Shown: in pieces, positions 43,513 to 53,050 of the stretch
Position numbering within the stretch: position 1 is the stretch's first letter
Layout of the letters: the number at the start of each line of letters is the position of its first letter
Position numbers and translations under genes: made by a program
The notes under the pieces: model-generated
Database searches by the model: none
The model's input: only the letters and a program-made list of their open reading frames with translations
What the model was told of the DNA's origin: nothing
NCBI GenBank assembly: GCA_004015825.1
Contig: SAYS01000015.1
Coordinates: forward strand, 1 to 64,000
Length of the DNA: 64,000 bases
Source of the DNA: Halovenus amylolytica
GTDB taxonomy: Archaea > Halobacteriota > Halobacteria > Halobacteriales > Haloarculaceae
Direction of reading: 5' to 3'

Positions 43513-44970
43513 ATGAGCGACGACGACCAGGAACTCGGCATCACCGAGTCCAAAGAACACAGTACCGGGGAGTGGTACGCGGAAGTGGTTCAGAAGGCGA
43601 AACTCGCCGACTACGCGCCGATGGGTGGGTTCATCGTCACGCGCCCGCGCGGGTACGCTATCTGGGAGCGCATCCAGTCCTATCTCGACGGCTGGTTCAA
43701 GCAGACGGGCGTCCAGAACAGCTACTTCCCACTCTTTATCCCCGAGAGCTATCTCGAACGCGAGAAAGATATCGTCGAGGGGTTCGACCCCGAAGTTGCG
43801 TGGGTGACCCACGGCGGCTACGACGAACTCGAAGAGCGACTCGCGGTCCGGCCGACCAGCGAGTCGATCATCGCCCCCTTCATGGCCCAGTGGATCCGCT
43901 CGCACCGGGATCTTCCGCTGCGCTTGAACCAGTGGTGTTCGGTCGTTCGGTGGGAGGCGACGGAGACGAAACCGTTCTTCCGAACCAAGGAGTTCCTCTG
44001 GCAGGAAGGCCACACGGCCCACGCGGACCAGGACGAGGCCTGGGACGAGACCATGACGCGACTCGATCAGTACAAGCGTGTCTACGAGGACGTGCTCGCA
44101 ATCCCGCCGCTGGTCGGTCGCAAGCCCGAACACGACAAGTTCCCCGGCGCGCACACGACGACGACCGTCGAGGCACTGATGCCCGACGGCAAGAGTGTCC
44201 AGGGTGGGACGTCGCACTATCTCGGCACCTCCTTCGCGGAGGCGTTCGACATCACCTACGCCGACGAGAACGAAGCGGAGCAGACGGCACACACCACCTC
44301 CTGGGGGCTATCGTGGCGAGCGATCGGCGCGCTGATCATGACCCACAGCGACGACCAGGGGCTGGTCCTGCCGCCGACGCTCGCCCCGGAACAGGTCGTC
44401 GTCGTCCCGATCTGGCAGGAGGACACCCAGGAGGAAGTGGTATCCTACGCCGAGGAAATCACCGAGGCCCTCGACGAGGCGGGCGTTCGCGTCCACCTCG
44501 ACGACCGGGAGAACCGCAATCCCGGCTTCAAGTACAACGAGTGGGAACTCAAGGGTGTCCCGCTGCGGATCGAGATCGGTCCCAACGAGGTCGAGGAGGC
44601 GTCGGCGACGCTCGTCCACCGACCCGACGGCGAATCCGAGACCATCGACGGCGAAGGAATCGCATCGACCGTCGAGGACCATCTCGACACCGTCTTCGCG
44701 AAGCTGTACGCGAGTGCCGAGGAGACCCTCGATGGGGCGACCCGCGAGGCCGAGAGCCGCGAGGAGATTCTCGGGACGCTCGGCCAGCACGGCGGCTACG
44801 TCAAGTGTGGCTGGTGCGGTGACGAGGAGTGCGAGGAACCGATCAAGGAGGCCATCGCCGCCGAGATCGCGATGGTACCGCTGGATCGCGACGAGGTGCC
44901 GGTCCACGACGAGTGTGCTATCTGTGGTGAGAACGCCGAGGAGACGGCCTACTTCGCGAAGACGTACTGA
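43513..44970 (+). CDS. proS: Proline--tRNA ligase
   Basis: 485 residues, archaeal/eukaryal-type class II ProRS. Motifs are GFIVTRPRGYAIWERIQSYLD, VRPTSESIIAPFMAQWIRSHRDLP, LNQWCSVVRWE, FLWQEGHTAH, and SVQGGTSHYLGTSFAEAFDI. The C-terminal extra domain has Cys pairs (CGWCGDEECEEP and CAICG) that likely bind zinc. TATA-like gtttattac lies ~25 bases upstream of the start, so the leader is short. Confidence 0.97.
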   Translation: MSDDDQELGITESKEHSTGEWYAEVVQKAKLADYAPMGGFIVTRPRGYAIWERIQSYLDGWFKQTGVQNSYFPLFIPESYLEREKDIVEGFDPEVAWVTHGGYDELEERLAVRPTSESIIAPFMAQWIRSHRDLPLRLNQWCSVVRWEATETKPFFRTKEFLWQEGHTAHADQDEAWDETMTRLDQYKRVYEDVLAIPPLVGRKPEHDKFPGAHTTTTVEALMPDGKSVQGGTSHYLGTSFAEAFDITYADENEAEQTAHTTSWGLSWRAIGALIMTHSDDQGLVLPPTLAPEQVVVVPIWQEDTQEEVVSYAEEITEALDEAGVRVHLDDRENRNPGFKYNEWELKGVPLRIEIGPNEVEEASATLVHRPDGESETIDGEGIASTVEDHLDTVFAKLYASAEETLDGATREAESREEILGTLGQHGGYVKCGWCGDEECEEPIKEAIAAEIAMVPLDRDEVPVHDECAICGENAEETAYFAKTY

Positions 44971-45027
44971 CCGAGAGCGCTGACCCCGGGATTATATATT
45001 CGTACCCCTCCTGATTGCACACGCTAT

Positions 45028-45450
45028 ATGGTCGAGATTCCCGACTCTTTGCAGAGTCTGTTCACTGCTACTGTCGAAGAGGACGATGACCGATATTATA
45101 TCGAAGTACCGGAATCAGAGGTCGAACACGACGTGGCCACACCCGGCGGCACCTACCGGATCGCTGTGCTCCCACACGGCGGCAACTCCCCGGACACCGA
45201 GCAATCCTCCGCGCAATCGGAGGAGTCGTACACGGACCAGGGGTTACCCGAACCGCCGGTCGACGAGGGGGAGGTTCGGACCGTCTCGATCGAATCTGTC
45301 GGCGATCAGGGGGATGGCATCGCCAAAGTCGAACGCGGCTACGTCGTGATCGTCCCCGGCGCGACGCCCGGCGACGAGCCGACCATCGAGATCGAACAGG
45401 TCAAAGAGAACGTCGCCTTCGCTCGACTCGTCGACGAGCCACCGACGTAG
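45028..45450 (+). CDS. TRAM-domain RNA-binding protein
   Basis: 140 residues. The C-terminal 60-70 residues (EVRTVSIESVGDQGDGIAKVERGYVVIVPGATPGDEPTIEIEQVKENVAFARLV) form a TRAM beta-barrel. The N-terminal half is a short beta-rich piece followed by an acidic linker. Haloarchaea carry several TRAM proteins thought to act as RNA chaperones or cold-shock-like proteins. A TATA box (gattatatat) sits about 35 bases before the ATG. Confidence 0.85.
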   Translation: MVEIPDSLQSLFTATVEEDDDRYYIEVPESEVEHDVATPGGTYRIAVLPHGGNSPDTEQSSAQSEESYTDQGLPEPPVDEGEVRTVSIESVGDQGDGIAKVERGYVVIVPGATPGDEPTIEIEQVKENVAFARLVDEPPT

Positions 45451-45516
45451 CTGGGCCACCGACGCTCGACTTTTGCGGTCCAGCCGACGCCCGGAGTGCG
45501 AGCGGTTTATCTGCTC

Positions 45517-45672
45517 TCACAGCTCGTTTTCGATGACGTCGCCCCACTTTTCGTCGCTCCGATCTTCGTAGTACTGGTGGACGCCCTCCCTCGCGAGTGG
45601 AGAGGCGAGTGCAACGGCGGCGCAGTCCCGGTTCGTTGCCCACCGCTCGACAAACTCCAGTAGCCTGGCACC
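45517..45672 (-). pseudogene. GNAT acetyltransferase C-terminal remnant
   Basis: On the minus strand, codons ending at TGA 45517-45519 read ARLLEFVERWATNRDCAAVAL then ASPLAREGVHQYYEDRSDEKW and GDVIENEL. The L-L-x-x-V-E-x-W-A ... A-L-A-S ... R-E-G-x-x-x-Y-Y-E pattern is the end of a GNAT domain. Upstream of about 45672 the homology stops and there is no start codon or N-terminal half, so the gene is truncated. The remainder of the 45451-45712 gap has nothing recognisable. Confidence 0.55.
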
Positions 45673-45712
45673 GAGACACAATGTACAAGCAACCGCTGGC
45701 CAACAGGGCGGT

Positions 45713-46186
45713 ATGGAGACGACTCGCCATTTCGTCGCGACGGTCTACGTCGTCAACGACGGTGCTGTCGTATTGCACGAACACGAGAAACTCGATATGT
45801 GGCTCCCGCCGGGCGGGCACATCGATCGTGACGAACTCCCACACGAGGCCGCAACGCGGGAAACACGCGAGGAGATCGGCCTCGGCGTGGAGCTGGTCGC
45901 ACCTCGTGGCGATCTCGATTCGACCACTGCTACCTCGATCCCGAAACCCCAGCATTTCCTGCTCGAAGATATCAACGTCTGCGACGGCGAGATCGGTCAC
46001 CAGCACATCGATTTCGTCTACTACGGCCACGCGACGACTCGTGATATCGAGCCAGCACCCGGAGAAGCGCCTGCCGACGCCTGGGAGTGGTTCACCGCGG
46101 CGGAGTTAGAGGAGAACGCGGAACTGCTCGCTGACGACGTGCAGGAAGCCGGCAAACGCGCGATCGAGGCTGTCGAGATGCGCTAG
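45713..46186 (+). CDS. NUDIX hydrolase
   Basis: 157 residues. The Nudix box is complete: G35-x5-E41-x7-R-E-x-x-E-E-x-G56 in GGHIDRDELPHEAATRETREEIG. The N-terminal strand FVATVYVVNDGAVVLHEHEKLDMWLPPGGH precedes it. It cleaves nucleoside diphosphates linked to another moiety; the substrate is not deducible. It is followed by a long repeat block. Confidence 0.92.
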   Translation: METTRHFVATVYVVNDGAVVLHEHEKLDMWLPPGGHIDRDELPHEAATRETREEIGLGVELVAPRGDLDSTTATSIPKPQHFLLEDINVCDGEIGHQHIDFVYYGHATTRDIEPAPGEAPADAWEWFTAAELEENAELLADDVQEAGKRAIEAVEMR

Positions 46187-46218
46187 TAGTGCTTGTCTTT
46201 TCGACCGAGGTTCGAAAC

Positions 46219-46757
46219 AGCACGAAAGCCCCGAGATGAGTAACCGGGAACAGCACTACGAACAGCAAGAAAGCCCCCGGTCGCTCGATGGCTGCGACTC
46301 GCTGCGGTCCTCACTACGTTGCGGTCCTTGCGTCGTCTCGCTCATCGAGCGACCGGCCCCTTTCAGCCCCGCCCGCCTGGAAATCCACAGTGGGTGGGAC
46401 TGATAGTGTTTGTTGCGAGTCTTTACCGCCGTCGTGTAACAAGACATCGGTTACATGGCGTGAAACACCGATATTTGTAACGTGGTCACGAAAATTACCG
46501 CAACAAACACTATGAAAGGGGCGAGGCTCGGTGGCGGCTCCGCCGCCACGAATGCGGAGGACGGCGCAGCCGTCCTCCAGTCGACGAACCCCGGCGTCCG
46601 CGGCTCTGCCGCGGGCTCGGGAGAGCAACGCTCTCCCGGCGACGCAAGCACCTACTGGAGCGCAGCGAGCCGCGGGAGTCGACAACCTCGGGGCTTTCTT
46701 GCTGTTCATAGCAACATTTTCGACACTATTCTGGTCTATCCGGGCTTTCTTGCTGTC
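46219..46757. repeat. Composite long inverted-repeat element (AAGAAAGCCCC family), copy 5
   Basis: The core element runs from AACAGCAAGAAAGCCCCC at 46261 to GGGGCTTTCTTGCTGTTC ending 46707. It is flanked by extra end-like pieces, AACAGCACGAAAGCCCC near 46215-46232 and GGGCTTTCTTGCTGTC near 46742-46757, as if ends were stacked. The inner palindrome (GGCCCCTTTCAGCCCCGCCC, 46355-46374) has its right arm split by the MITE at 46404-46512. The 46187-46867 gap has no other content. Confidence 0.82.
46404..46512. mobile_element. MITE copy 3 (109 bp, diverged interior)
   Basis: The ends are TAGTGTTTGTTGCG and its complement (perfect 14 bp, with two bases changed symmetrically relative to the other copies). 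The direct repeat TGA lies at 46401-46403 and 46513-46515. The interior is unlike copies 1, 2 and 4, except the subterminal GAGTCTTTACC and GAAAATTACC. Removing it restores GGGACTGAAAGGGG. Confidence 0.88.
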
Positions 46758-46867
46758 TAGAGTCGTTCCTCTATGTCCAGATTCTCGATCAGTCCTATCC
46801 AGTACGCTACTCGTACGAGAACCTGACCTCGAAAATTAGTTGAATCTCCCGGCCCGTAGGAGATGTA

Positions 46868-47290
46868 ATGGCCGAATTCAATCTCCACGTACGACTCGAT
46901 GCGACAGTAACCGAGGACGTAATTCCGATCCTGGAACCGTACGCCGAGGACAACGAAGAGGTAGAAATAGCGGAGACCGAGGCGATCGAACCGGTCCCCG
47001 ATCCGGACGTAATCACCCCTTCAGAGTTTCTCGAAATCGACTGTGTCGAGAAGTTCGCCGAGATCTACGTCGATCTGAAAGGCCACGAGGCGGTCGCGGA
47101 ACTCTCGCTGTGGGGTCCGACTGCCGACCGCTTTGCGCTACCGGTCGCCCACTACGCTCTCCAGCAGATTGCCGATCCGAAACTGTACGAGTTTCACGCC
47201 CTGGATGGGCAGACGACACTGGTTATCGCCGAGAGCCAGACCGAACTCAACCAACTCCGCCAGGAGGTGCCAGCCACTGCACAGAACTGA
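46868..47290 (+). CDS. Hypothetical protein, unrecognised family
   Basis: 140 residues, soluble and very acidic. The N-terminal MAEFNLHVRLDATVTEDVIPILEPYAEDNEEVEIAETEA is followed by DCVEKFAEIYVDLKGHEAVAELSLWGPTADRFALPVAHYALQQIADPKLYEFHALDGQTTLVIAESQTELNQL. Alternating strands and helices suggest an alpha/beta fold. There are no catalytic motifs and one Cys. It is flanked by the repeat block upstream and an AT-rich 178-nt gap downstream. Confidence 0.7.
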   Translation: MAEFNLHVRLDATVTEDVIPILEPYAEDNEEVEIAETEAIEPVPDPDVITPSEFLEIDCVEKFAEIYVDLKGHEAVAELSLWGPTADRFALPVAHYALQQIADPKLYEFHALDGQTTLVIAESQTELNQLRQEVPATAQN

Positions 47291-47468
47291 CGAACTGTGG
47301 CGACTCCTTACGTGTGACAATTCTCTCCACTTTCGTTGCCACCGATAACTGCGAATGTCCATATATTTCAATAAAAAGAAAACACACGTACTTATTTTAG
47401 GCTAGATACTGGCAACACTTACCAATACTCCCCCACTTTTGATCATTCGTTTCATGTAATACTTACGG

Positions 47469-48029
47469 ATGACCGCGATGAATCAAGAGGCCGACGATGG
47501 GGATGTTGCCGAGGAGCCGAAGACCGTTGCAGGGAATGAGACAGCCAACCAGCCCGCGGATACCACCAAGCGCGACCAGTACGCCGACACGGAGTTCACA
47601 CTCTACCTCCGGCCCGCTTCGTCGAGCGCACTCGAACGCTGCCAGCGACGGATTCAGCGCCGGTTCGCAGACCTCGACGACGTGTGGGACGGGGACTCTC
47701 CACCGGTCGAGCGGTGGTACAAACGGGTCAGTGAACCGACAGAGAACCCGGGCGAACGGCAAGTTGTCGAGCTGTTCGACGAGTTCCAGCAGGTCATCGG
47801 CGAGGCCGGTGGGCGTCTCACGCCGTTTTTCGACGAACGCGAGCAGGATTCGCTGCTCGGATTTTCGACACCCGAACGGACGATCGTCTTTCCAGTCGCC
47901 TGTCTGACGGTCCGGGAAGACGACCGCCTCGTCGGACTCTACCCCTGCTGGCTCGACGGCGAACATTACAGCGTCGGCGACTGTCTGGACCGACTCGAAG
48001 ACGGCGAGTCAGTCAGAAATCTGGCGTAA
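47469..48029 (+). CDS. Haloarchaeal regulatory-type protein, unrecognised
   Basis: 186 residues (ATG at 47469; 47478 is an alternative). A disordered acidic N-terminus of ~40 residues precedes a compact domain: [32 protein letters not shown], an [36 protein letters not shown] block and [31 protein letters not shown]. The strand-helix-strand layout resembles haloarchaeal HTH-linked sensor domains, but no clear HTH is visible. It is upstream of and co-oriented with argS (41-nt gap). Confidence 0.6.
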   Translation: MTAMNQEADDGDVAEEPKTVAGNETANQPADTTKRDQYADTEFTLYLRPASSSALERCQRRIQRRFADLDDVWDGDSPPVERWYKRVSEPTENPGERQVVELFDEFQQVIGEAGGRLTPFFDEREQDSLLGFSTPERTIVFPVACLTVREDDRLVGLYPCWLDGEHYSVGDCLDRLEDGESVRNLA

Positions 48030-48070
48030 CGGAACGTTATTCATATACATCCCGCCGGAATAGCGGAGGT

Positions 48071-49837
48071 ATGTTCCTCGCGATGCGCGCGGCGGTCGAG
48101 GAGACACTCGCCGCGACACTCGACCGGCTCGGCTACCCGACTGACGATCTCGGCATCGAGCAGCCACCCGACGACATCGATGCCGTCCTCGCTTCGAGCG
48201 CTGCCTTTCGACTCGCTGGCGAGGCCGGCGCACCGCCACCGAAGGTCGCCGCCGAGATCGCAGACGCCTTCGACGCAGCGGACTGCCAGTACATCGACCG
48301 CGTCGACACGCAGGGTCCCTACCTGAATTTCTGGCCCAGCGAGCAGTACTTCGAACACGTCCTCGAAACCGGTCAGGACGACGACTACGGGGCACTCCCA
48401 GACCGCGAGACGAGCGTCGTCGTCGAACACACCAGCGCCAACCCGACGGGGCCGGTCCACGTCGGCCGTGCGCGCAACCCGATCATCGGCGATGCGGTCG
48501 CGAACCTGCTCGACTATGCCGGCTACGACGTCGAACGCCACTACTACGTCAACGACGCCGGTCGACAGATCGCCACGTTCACCTGGGCGTACGAGACCTT
48601 CGACGAATCAGAGCTGCCCGAACCCGAGAGAGAATCGCCCGAGTACGAGATGGTCCGGTACTACCGGAAGGCGAACACCTACCTCGAAGACGAAGCCGAC
48701 GAGGCCGAGATCGAGGCAGCCGAGGCCGAGATCCAGTCGATCATGCAGGGGCTGGAAGCCGGCGACGAAGCGGCCTACGAACGGGTCAGCGAGGTCGTCG
48801 ATACAGTGCTCGACGGGATGTACGCGACGCTCAAACGCCTCCCCGCGACGTTCGACGAGTTCGTCAAGGAGACGCGGTTCATGCGCGACGGCTCGACCGA
48901 CGACGTGATCGAGCGGCTGAAAGAGACGGAGTACGCGGTCTACGACGAGGATGCCTGGCAGCTGGATCTGCCCGACATCGACAAGAATCTCGTCTTCGTC
49001 CGTGGCGACGGGACGTCGCTGTACACCACCCGGGATCTCGCCCACCACGAGTGGAAATTCGACAACTTCGACGAGGCTGTCACCGTCCTCGGCGAGGATC
49101 ACGAACTCCAGGCCCGACAGCTGAAGTCGGCACTGGAGATTCTCGGCAACGACACGGACCGCCTCCAGACCGTGCACTACTCCTGGGTCACACTGCCCGA
49201 AGGCGGGATGAGTACCCGGGAGGGGACCGGTGTCGATCTCGACGATCTGCTCGACGAGGCGATCGCACGCGCTCGCGAGGAGGTTGAAGACCGACTCGAC
49301 GACCGGATCCGCGACGACGATCTCACCGAGGACGATATCGACCGGATCGCCCACCAGGTCGGCATCGGCGCGGTGCGGTACGACATCGTCTCGAAACAGC
49401 CGACGAAGGGGATCACCTTCGAGTGGGAGCGCGCCCTCGATTTCGAGGCCCAGAGTGCGCCCTACGTCCAGTACGTCCACGCCCGCGCATCAGGGATTCT
49501 CGCGGAGGCGACCGACGGCGAGGGGATCAACGCCGATCAGGCCGTGACCGAACTCGACAGCAGGGCACTCGACACGCCGTCGGAGCGGGAACTGCTCCGC
49601 CAGATCGCCCGGTTCCCGGCCGTTATCGAGACTGCCGCAGACGACCTCCATCCCCACGCCGTTGCGACCTACACCCGGGAGTTCGCCGAGGCGTTCAACG
49701 CATTCTACCGGGAGTGCCCAGTGCTCGACGCGCCGGCAGACAAACAGGGTGCACGGCTGGCACTCGTCGTCGCAGCACGACAGACGATCGGGAACGCGCT
49801 CGACGTGCTCGGGATCGAAGCGCCGGACTCGATGTAA
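48071..49837 (+). CDS. argS: Arginine--tRNA ligase
   Basis: 588 residues, class I. The N-terminal additional domain (about 1-110) is followed by the HIGH-type motif HVGRARN in [19 protein letters not shown]. The catalytic loop KMSKS is degenerate ([11 protein letters not shown]), as in many ArgRS. The DALR anticodon domain begins near [19 protein letters not shown] and ends [18 protein letters not shown]. The ATG at 48071 follows a TATA-like ttattcata at 48037. Confidence 0.97.
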   Translation: MFLAMRAAVEETLAATLDRLGYPTDDLGIEQPPDDIDAVLASSAAFRLAGEAGAPPPKVAAEIADAFDAADCQYIDRVDTQGPYLNFWPSEQYFEHVLETGQDDDYGALPDRETSVVVEHTSANPTGPVHVGRARNPIIGDAVANLLDYAGYDVERHYYVNDAGRQIATFTWAYETFDESELPEPERESPEYEMVRYYRKANTYLEDEADEAEIEAAEAEIQSIMQGLEAGDEAAYERVSEVVDTVLDGMYATLKRLPATFDEFVKETRFMRDGSTDDVIERLKETEYAVYDEDAWQLDLPDIDKNLVFVRGDGTSLYTTRDLAHHEWKFDNFDEAVTVLGEDHELQARQLKSALEILGNDTDRLQTVHYSWVTLPEGGMSTREGTGVDLDDLLDEAIARAREEVEDRLDDRIRDDDLTEDDIDRIAHQVGIGAVRYDIVSKQPTKGITFEWERALDFEAQSAPYVQYVHARASGILAEATDGEGINADQAVTELDSRALDTPSERELLRQIARFPAVIETAADDLHPHAVATYTREFAEAFNAFYRECPVLDAPADKQGARLALVVAARQTIGNALDVLGIEAPDSM

Positions 49838-49861
49838 TCCGAGCGAACGTTTGACGCAGAA

Positions 49862-50683
49862 CTAGCTGAACAGGCCACCGAAGACACCGCTTCCTTCGTC
49901 TTCTGGCTCCTCTGTCTCCGCTTCGTCGTCATCGTCGTCGATAAACCACTCTTCGTCGAAGACGCGGTCGACCTCCTCGCTCGATGCGCCGTCGAAAAAG
50001 ACCGGTTCGAGTGCCCTGGTCAGCTCTCGGTAGGCGTCCGTCGCGGTGCTGTCGGGGCTGTTGAGTACCATCGGCTCCGCCTCGGTCGCCTGGAGATCGA
50101 CCGGGATCACACCCAGGAGTGGCATCTCGAACTTCTCGGCGATATCCGAGACGTCCGTGTCCCGGGTGACGCGTGTGATGAGCGTCCCGATGACCATCCC
50201 GTCGACACGGTCGGCGAGGTCTGCCGTCTTGATCGTGTCGTTGACCGCGACGTCGTCCGGCGTCGTCACGAGCAAGACCCCGTCTGCGAGCCCCAGCGGG
50301 ACGGTGGTCTCGTGGCTCAGTCCCGCGCCCGTGTCGACGAGAACGACGTCGAAGGTATTTTTGAGTGTCTTGATCACTTTCCGGAGTTTTGCCGGGTCGG
50401 CCTCGGCGAAGGCTTCGAGACTCTGCTCGCCCGGAATGACCGTCATCCCACCCTGTGCCTCGGTGAGTGCTTCACTGACCGAGGAGCTGCCCGCCAGAAT
50501 CTCGTGAATGCTCACGTCGTGTTCGACCTGGAGCATATCACCGAGATTCGCCATCCCGAGATCTGCGTCGACGACGACCGTCTCGTAGCCGTTCTCCTCG
50601 AGAACCGCCGCGATGTTGATCGCTGTCGTCGTCTTGCCAACCCCGCCCTTGCCGCCCGCGATGGTGCAGACGTATCCGGCCAT
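49862..50683 (-). CDS. minD: MinD/ParA-type cell-division ATPase
   Basis: 273 residues from ATG at 50683. The deviant Walker A GGKGGVGKTT at 10-19 is followed by VVDADLGMANLGDML and the switch region VVLVDTGAGLSHETTVPLGLADGVLLVTTPD. The C-terminus is a long acidic tail (DDDDDEAETEEPEDEGSGVFGGLFS) whose last residues could form the amphipathic membrane helix. Haloarchaeal MinD paralogues position surface structures rather than the Z-ring; which paralogue this is cannot be told. It is divergent from prf1. Confidence 0.92.
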   Translation of the reverse strand: MAGYVCTIAGGKGGVGKTTTAINIAAVLEENGYETVVVDADLGMANLGDMLQVEHDVSIHEILAGSSSVSEALTEAQGGMTVIPGEQSLEAFAEADPAKLRKVIKTLKNTFDVVLVDTGAGLSHETTVPLGLADGVLLVTTPDDVAVNDTIKTADLADRVDGMVIGTLITRVTRDTDVSDIAEKFEMPLLGVIPVDLQATEAEPMVLNSPDSTATDAYRELTRALEPVFFDGASSEEVDRVFDEEWFIDDDDDEAETEEPEDEGSGVFGGLFS

Positions 50684-50848
50684 GTTTGAATACGTAACAT
50701 CAATAGTCGGGGTGATATAAACCCATCCGTCTTTTTTCAGATATTTCACGGGTCCGCCCCTCCTGTACGGGGCAGCAGGGGCCTGCCAGGCAGTTCCCGC
50801 CAAAATCAGGTCAACAGTTACTTACCCGCGACTGGACAACTAGTGGTA

Positions 50849-52096
50849 ATGAGCGAGTCCGAGGCCGAGCAGACGGACAAACAAAAATACGAGTTCCAGA
50901 AGGTGATCGAGGAGCTCGAAGACTACCGTGGTTCCGGGACGCAACTGGTCACAATCTACATTCCACCCGACAAGCAGATCAGCGACGTCGTCGCACACGT
51001 CACCCAGGAACACTCAGAAGCTAGTAACATCAAATCGAAGGACACCCGAACGAACGTCCAGGACGCCCTGAAAAGTATCAAAGATCGGCTGAAATACTAC
51101 GAGGTTTACCCACCGGACAACGGGATGGTCATCTTCTCCGGCGCCATCGATTCCGGCGGTGGCCGTACCGAGATGATCACACGCGTCCTCGAAAGCCCCC
51201 CACAGCCGATCCAGTCCTTCCGGTATCACTGCGATTCGGAGTTTCTGACCCAGCCACTCGCGGATATGCTCACCGACAAGGGTCTTTTCGGCCTGATCGT
51301 GCTGGACCGCCGCGAGGCCAACGTCGGCTGGCTGAAAGGCAAACGCGTCGAGGCCGTCAAATCCGCCAGTTCGCTGGTGCCGGGCAAACAGCGGAAAGGT
51401 GGCCAGTCCGCCCAGCGATTCGCCCGCCTGCGGCTGGAAGCGATCGACAACTTCTACCAGGAGGTCGCCGGGATGGCGAACGATCTCTTCGTCGAGAAAC
51501 GCCACGACATGAACGGCATTCTCGTCGGCGGTCCCTCACCGACGAAAGACGAATTCCTCGACGGTGACTACCTGCACCACGAACTCGGCGATATGGTCCT
51601 CGGGAAGTTCGACGTGGCCTACACCGACGAATCCGGGCTGCACGACCTCGTCGACGCTGCCGAGGAGGTACTCGCAGAACACGAGGTCCTCCAGGACAAG
51701 CAGGTCATGGAGGAGTTCTTCGAGGAACTCCACGACGGCGAACGCGCGACCTACGGGTTCGGCCCGACACGCGAGAACCTGATGATGGGTGCGGTCGATC
51801 AGTTGCTCATCAGCGAGGATCTCCGGAAGGACGTCGTCGCCTACGAGTGTCCGAACGGTCACGACGAGTACGAGTTCCTCGACCCCAACGAGGAGACACC
51901 GGAACACACCTGTTCACGGTGTGGCGAGACCGTCGAGGCGGGTGAACGCGAAGACGCGATCGACCACCTGATCGAACTGGCCAACCAGCGCGGCTCCGAG
52001 ACGGTCTTTATCTCGACTGACTTCGAGAAAGGCGATCAGCTACTGACCGCCTTCGGTGGCGTCGCCGGCCTCCTGCGGTACTCGACCGGTGTCTAA
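50849..52096 (+). CDS. prf1: Peptide chain release factor aRF1
   Basis: 415 residues from ATG at 50849 (an in-frame GTG lies six bases upstream). Stop-codon motif NIKS is at 60-63, peptidyl-release GGQ at 184-186, and the C-terminal domain has a CPNGHDEYEF...CSRCGETV zinc motif. It recognises all three stop codons in archaea. It is followed 2 bases later by a small gene on the same strand, probably one operon. Confidence 0.97.
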   Translation: MSESEAEQTDKQKYEFQKVIEELEDYRGSGTQLVTIYIPPDKQISDVVAHVTQEHSEASNIKSKDTRTNVQDALKSIKDRLKYYEVYPPDNGMVIFSGAIDSGGGRTEMITRVLESPPQPIQSFRYHCDSEFLTQPLADMLTDKGLFGLIVLDRREANVGWLKGKRVEAVKSASSLVPGKQRKGGQSAQRFARLRLEAIDNFYQEVAGMANDLFVEKRHDMNGILVGGPSPTKDEFLDGDYLHHELGDMVLGKFDVAYTDESGLHDLVDAAEEVLAEHEVLQDKQVMEEFFEELHDGERATYGFGPTRENLMMGAVDQLLISEDLRKDVVAYECPNGHDEYEFLDPNEETPEHTCSRCGETVEAGEREDAIDHLIELANQRGSETVFISTDFEKGDQLLTAFGGVAGLLRYSTGV

Positions 52097-52097
52097 G

Positions 52098-52364
52098 ATG
52101 GCCGAAACAGAACAGGTCTGGCTCGTCGAACGCAATTACGGCCAGGACGAGGATCTGGTGACACTCGTCTACGCGACACCTGATGGCTCACTCGCCCTGA
52201 AAAAACAGCTCTCGCACAACATGCTGTACGGCAAGACGATCACTGCTGCACGCGAGCAATCGCGGGACGATCTCGATCAGGTACGCGACGCAGAGACACG
52301 GACGCGCTACGCCGAGGAAGCCGCCCGGATGGCCGAGAACCACGACCCAGAGGACACCGTCTGA
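52098..52364 (+). CDS. Small hypothetical protein downstream of prf1
   Basis: 88 residues from ATG at 52098. MAETEQVWLVERNYGQDEDLVTLVYATPDGSLALKKQLSHNML then a helical charged C-terminus (AAREQSRDDLDQVRDAETRTRYAEEAARMAENHD). No family was recognised. The position 2 bases after the release-factor stop makes it part of the same transcript and possibly translation-related. Confidence 0.7.
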   Translation: MAETEQVWLVERNYGQDEDLVTLVYATPDGSLALKKQLSHNMLYGKTITAAREQSRDDLDQVRDAETRTRYAEEAARMAENHDPEDTV

Positions 52365-52644
52365 TCGAACTGGCGCAGTTGCTGATCGATCAGGAGATAG
52401 TTTTTGTTGGTGGATTTAAACAACATGTTGTGCCAAGCCACGAATCTTTCAGCCAGCGACCGCTACTATCGGATGGCTTCCAGTCAGTAACCGTGTCATC
52501 CCCGGTCTGGAAGTCAGCCCTGCCAGCCGACGGGACAACCCTCTCCTCGTTGTCCCATTCGTTTCGGATCACTGTGGCTCTGGGCACTTCGCTCTCACGA
52601 TGGCCGAAAAATACCGGATCTGGTTGTCTTCTGTGTCGCCTCGG
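52365..52644. other. 280-nt intergenic region, no supported gene
   Basis: It contains a possible promoter motif (gatttaaac, 52413-52421) with an adjacent AACATGTTGT palindrome-like sequence. A minus-strand 65-codon ORF (52390-52587) has mixed codon use and no recognisable domain, so it is not called. Confidence 0.4.
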
Positions 52645-52947
52645 TCAGATGGACATGTCGGCTTCGTCTTTTGGCTCCGAATCGCTCGGGCTGTTACCAC
52701 CGCGGTCGTCGTAGAACTTGCGTCCGATGTACTCGTCACCGACGTTGCCGATGATCGTCGAAAACAGTTCCTCGGCCGACTTGTACGTCTCCTGACCGAC
52801 GTCGCCGATGATCTCGGAAACCATCTCGGTCTCGTCGGCGTCCGGGGCTTCGAGTTCGGTCGAACCGATCTCTGCGAGGACCGACTCCTGATCTACCGGG
52901 TACGTGAGCTCTTCTTCGAGGAACGTCTGTAGTTCGTTGAGTTTCAT
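52645..52947 (-). CDS. DUF5789/DUF2795-like small protein
   Basis: 100 residues from ATG at 52947. MKLNELQTFLEEELTYPVDQESVLAEIGSTELEAPDADETEMVSEIIGDVGQETYKSAEELFSTIIGNVGDEYIGRKFYDDRGG is the conserved haloarchaeal core. A disordered acidic tail follows. Members are common small proteins with no assigned biochemical role. Confidence 0.8.
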   Translation of the reverse strand: MKLNELQTFLEEELTYPVDQESVLAEIGSTELEAPDADETEMVSEIIGDVGQETYKSAEELFSTIIGNVGDEYIGRKFYDDRGGNSPSDSEPKDEADMSI

Positions 52948-53050
52948 GGCTGGTGTTTCCTTCGACACTGCTGGCGGCGTGTCTGGACCGGCTACAGTTG
53001 TTATACGGTGGTGAGGCGTGTGGTTGTTTTCCATGGTACACGAGGGCTGG

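Noticed and set aside
52390..52587. 65-codon minus-strand ORF between prf1 operon and DUF5789-like gene
   Set aside because: Mixed codon use, a Cys-Cys end that runs into promoter-like sequence and no recognised homology. Left as intergenic.
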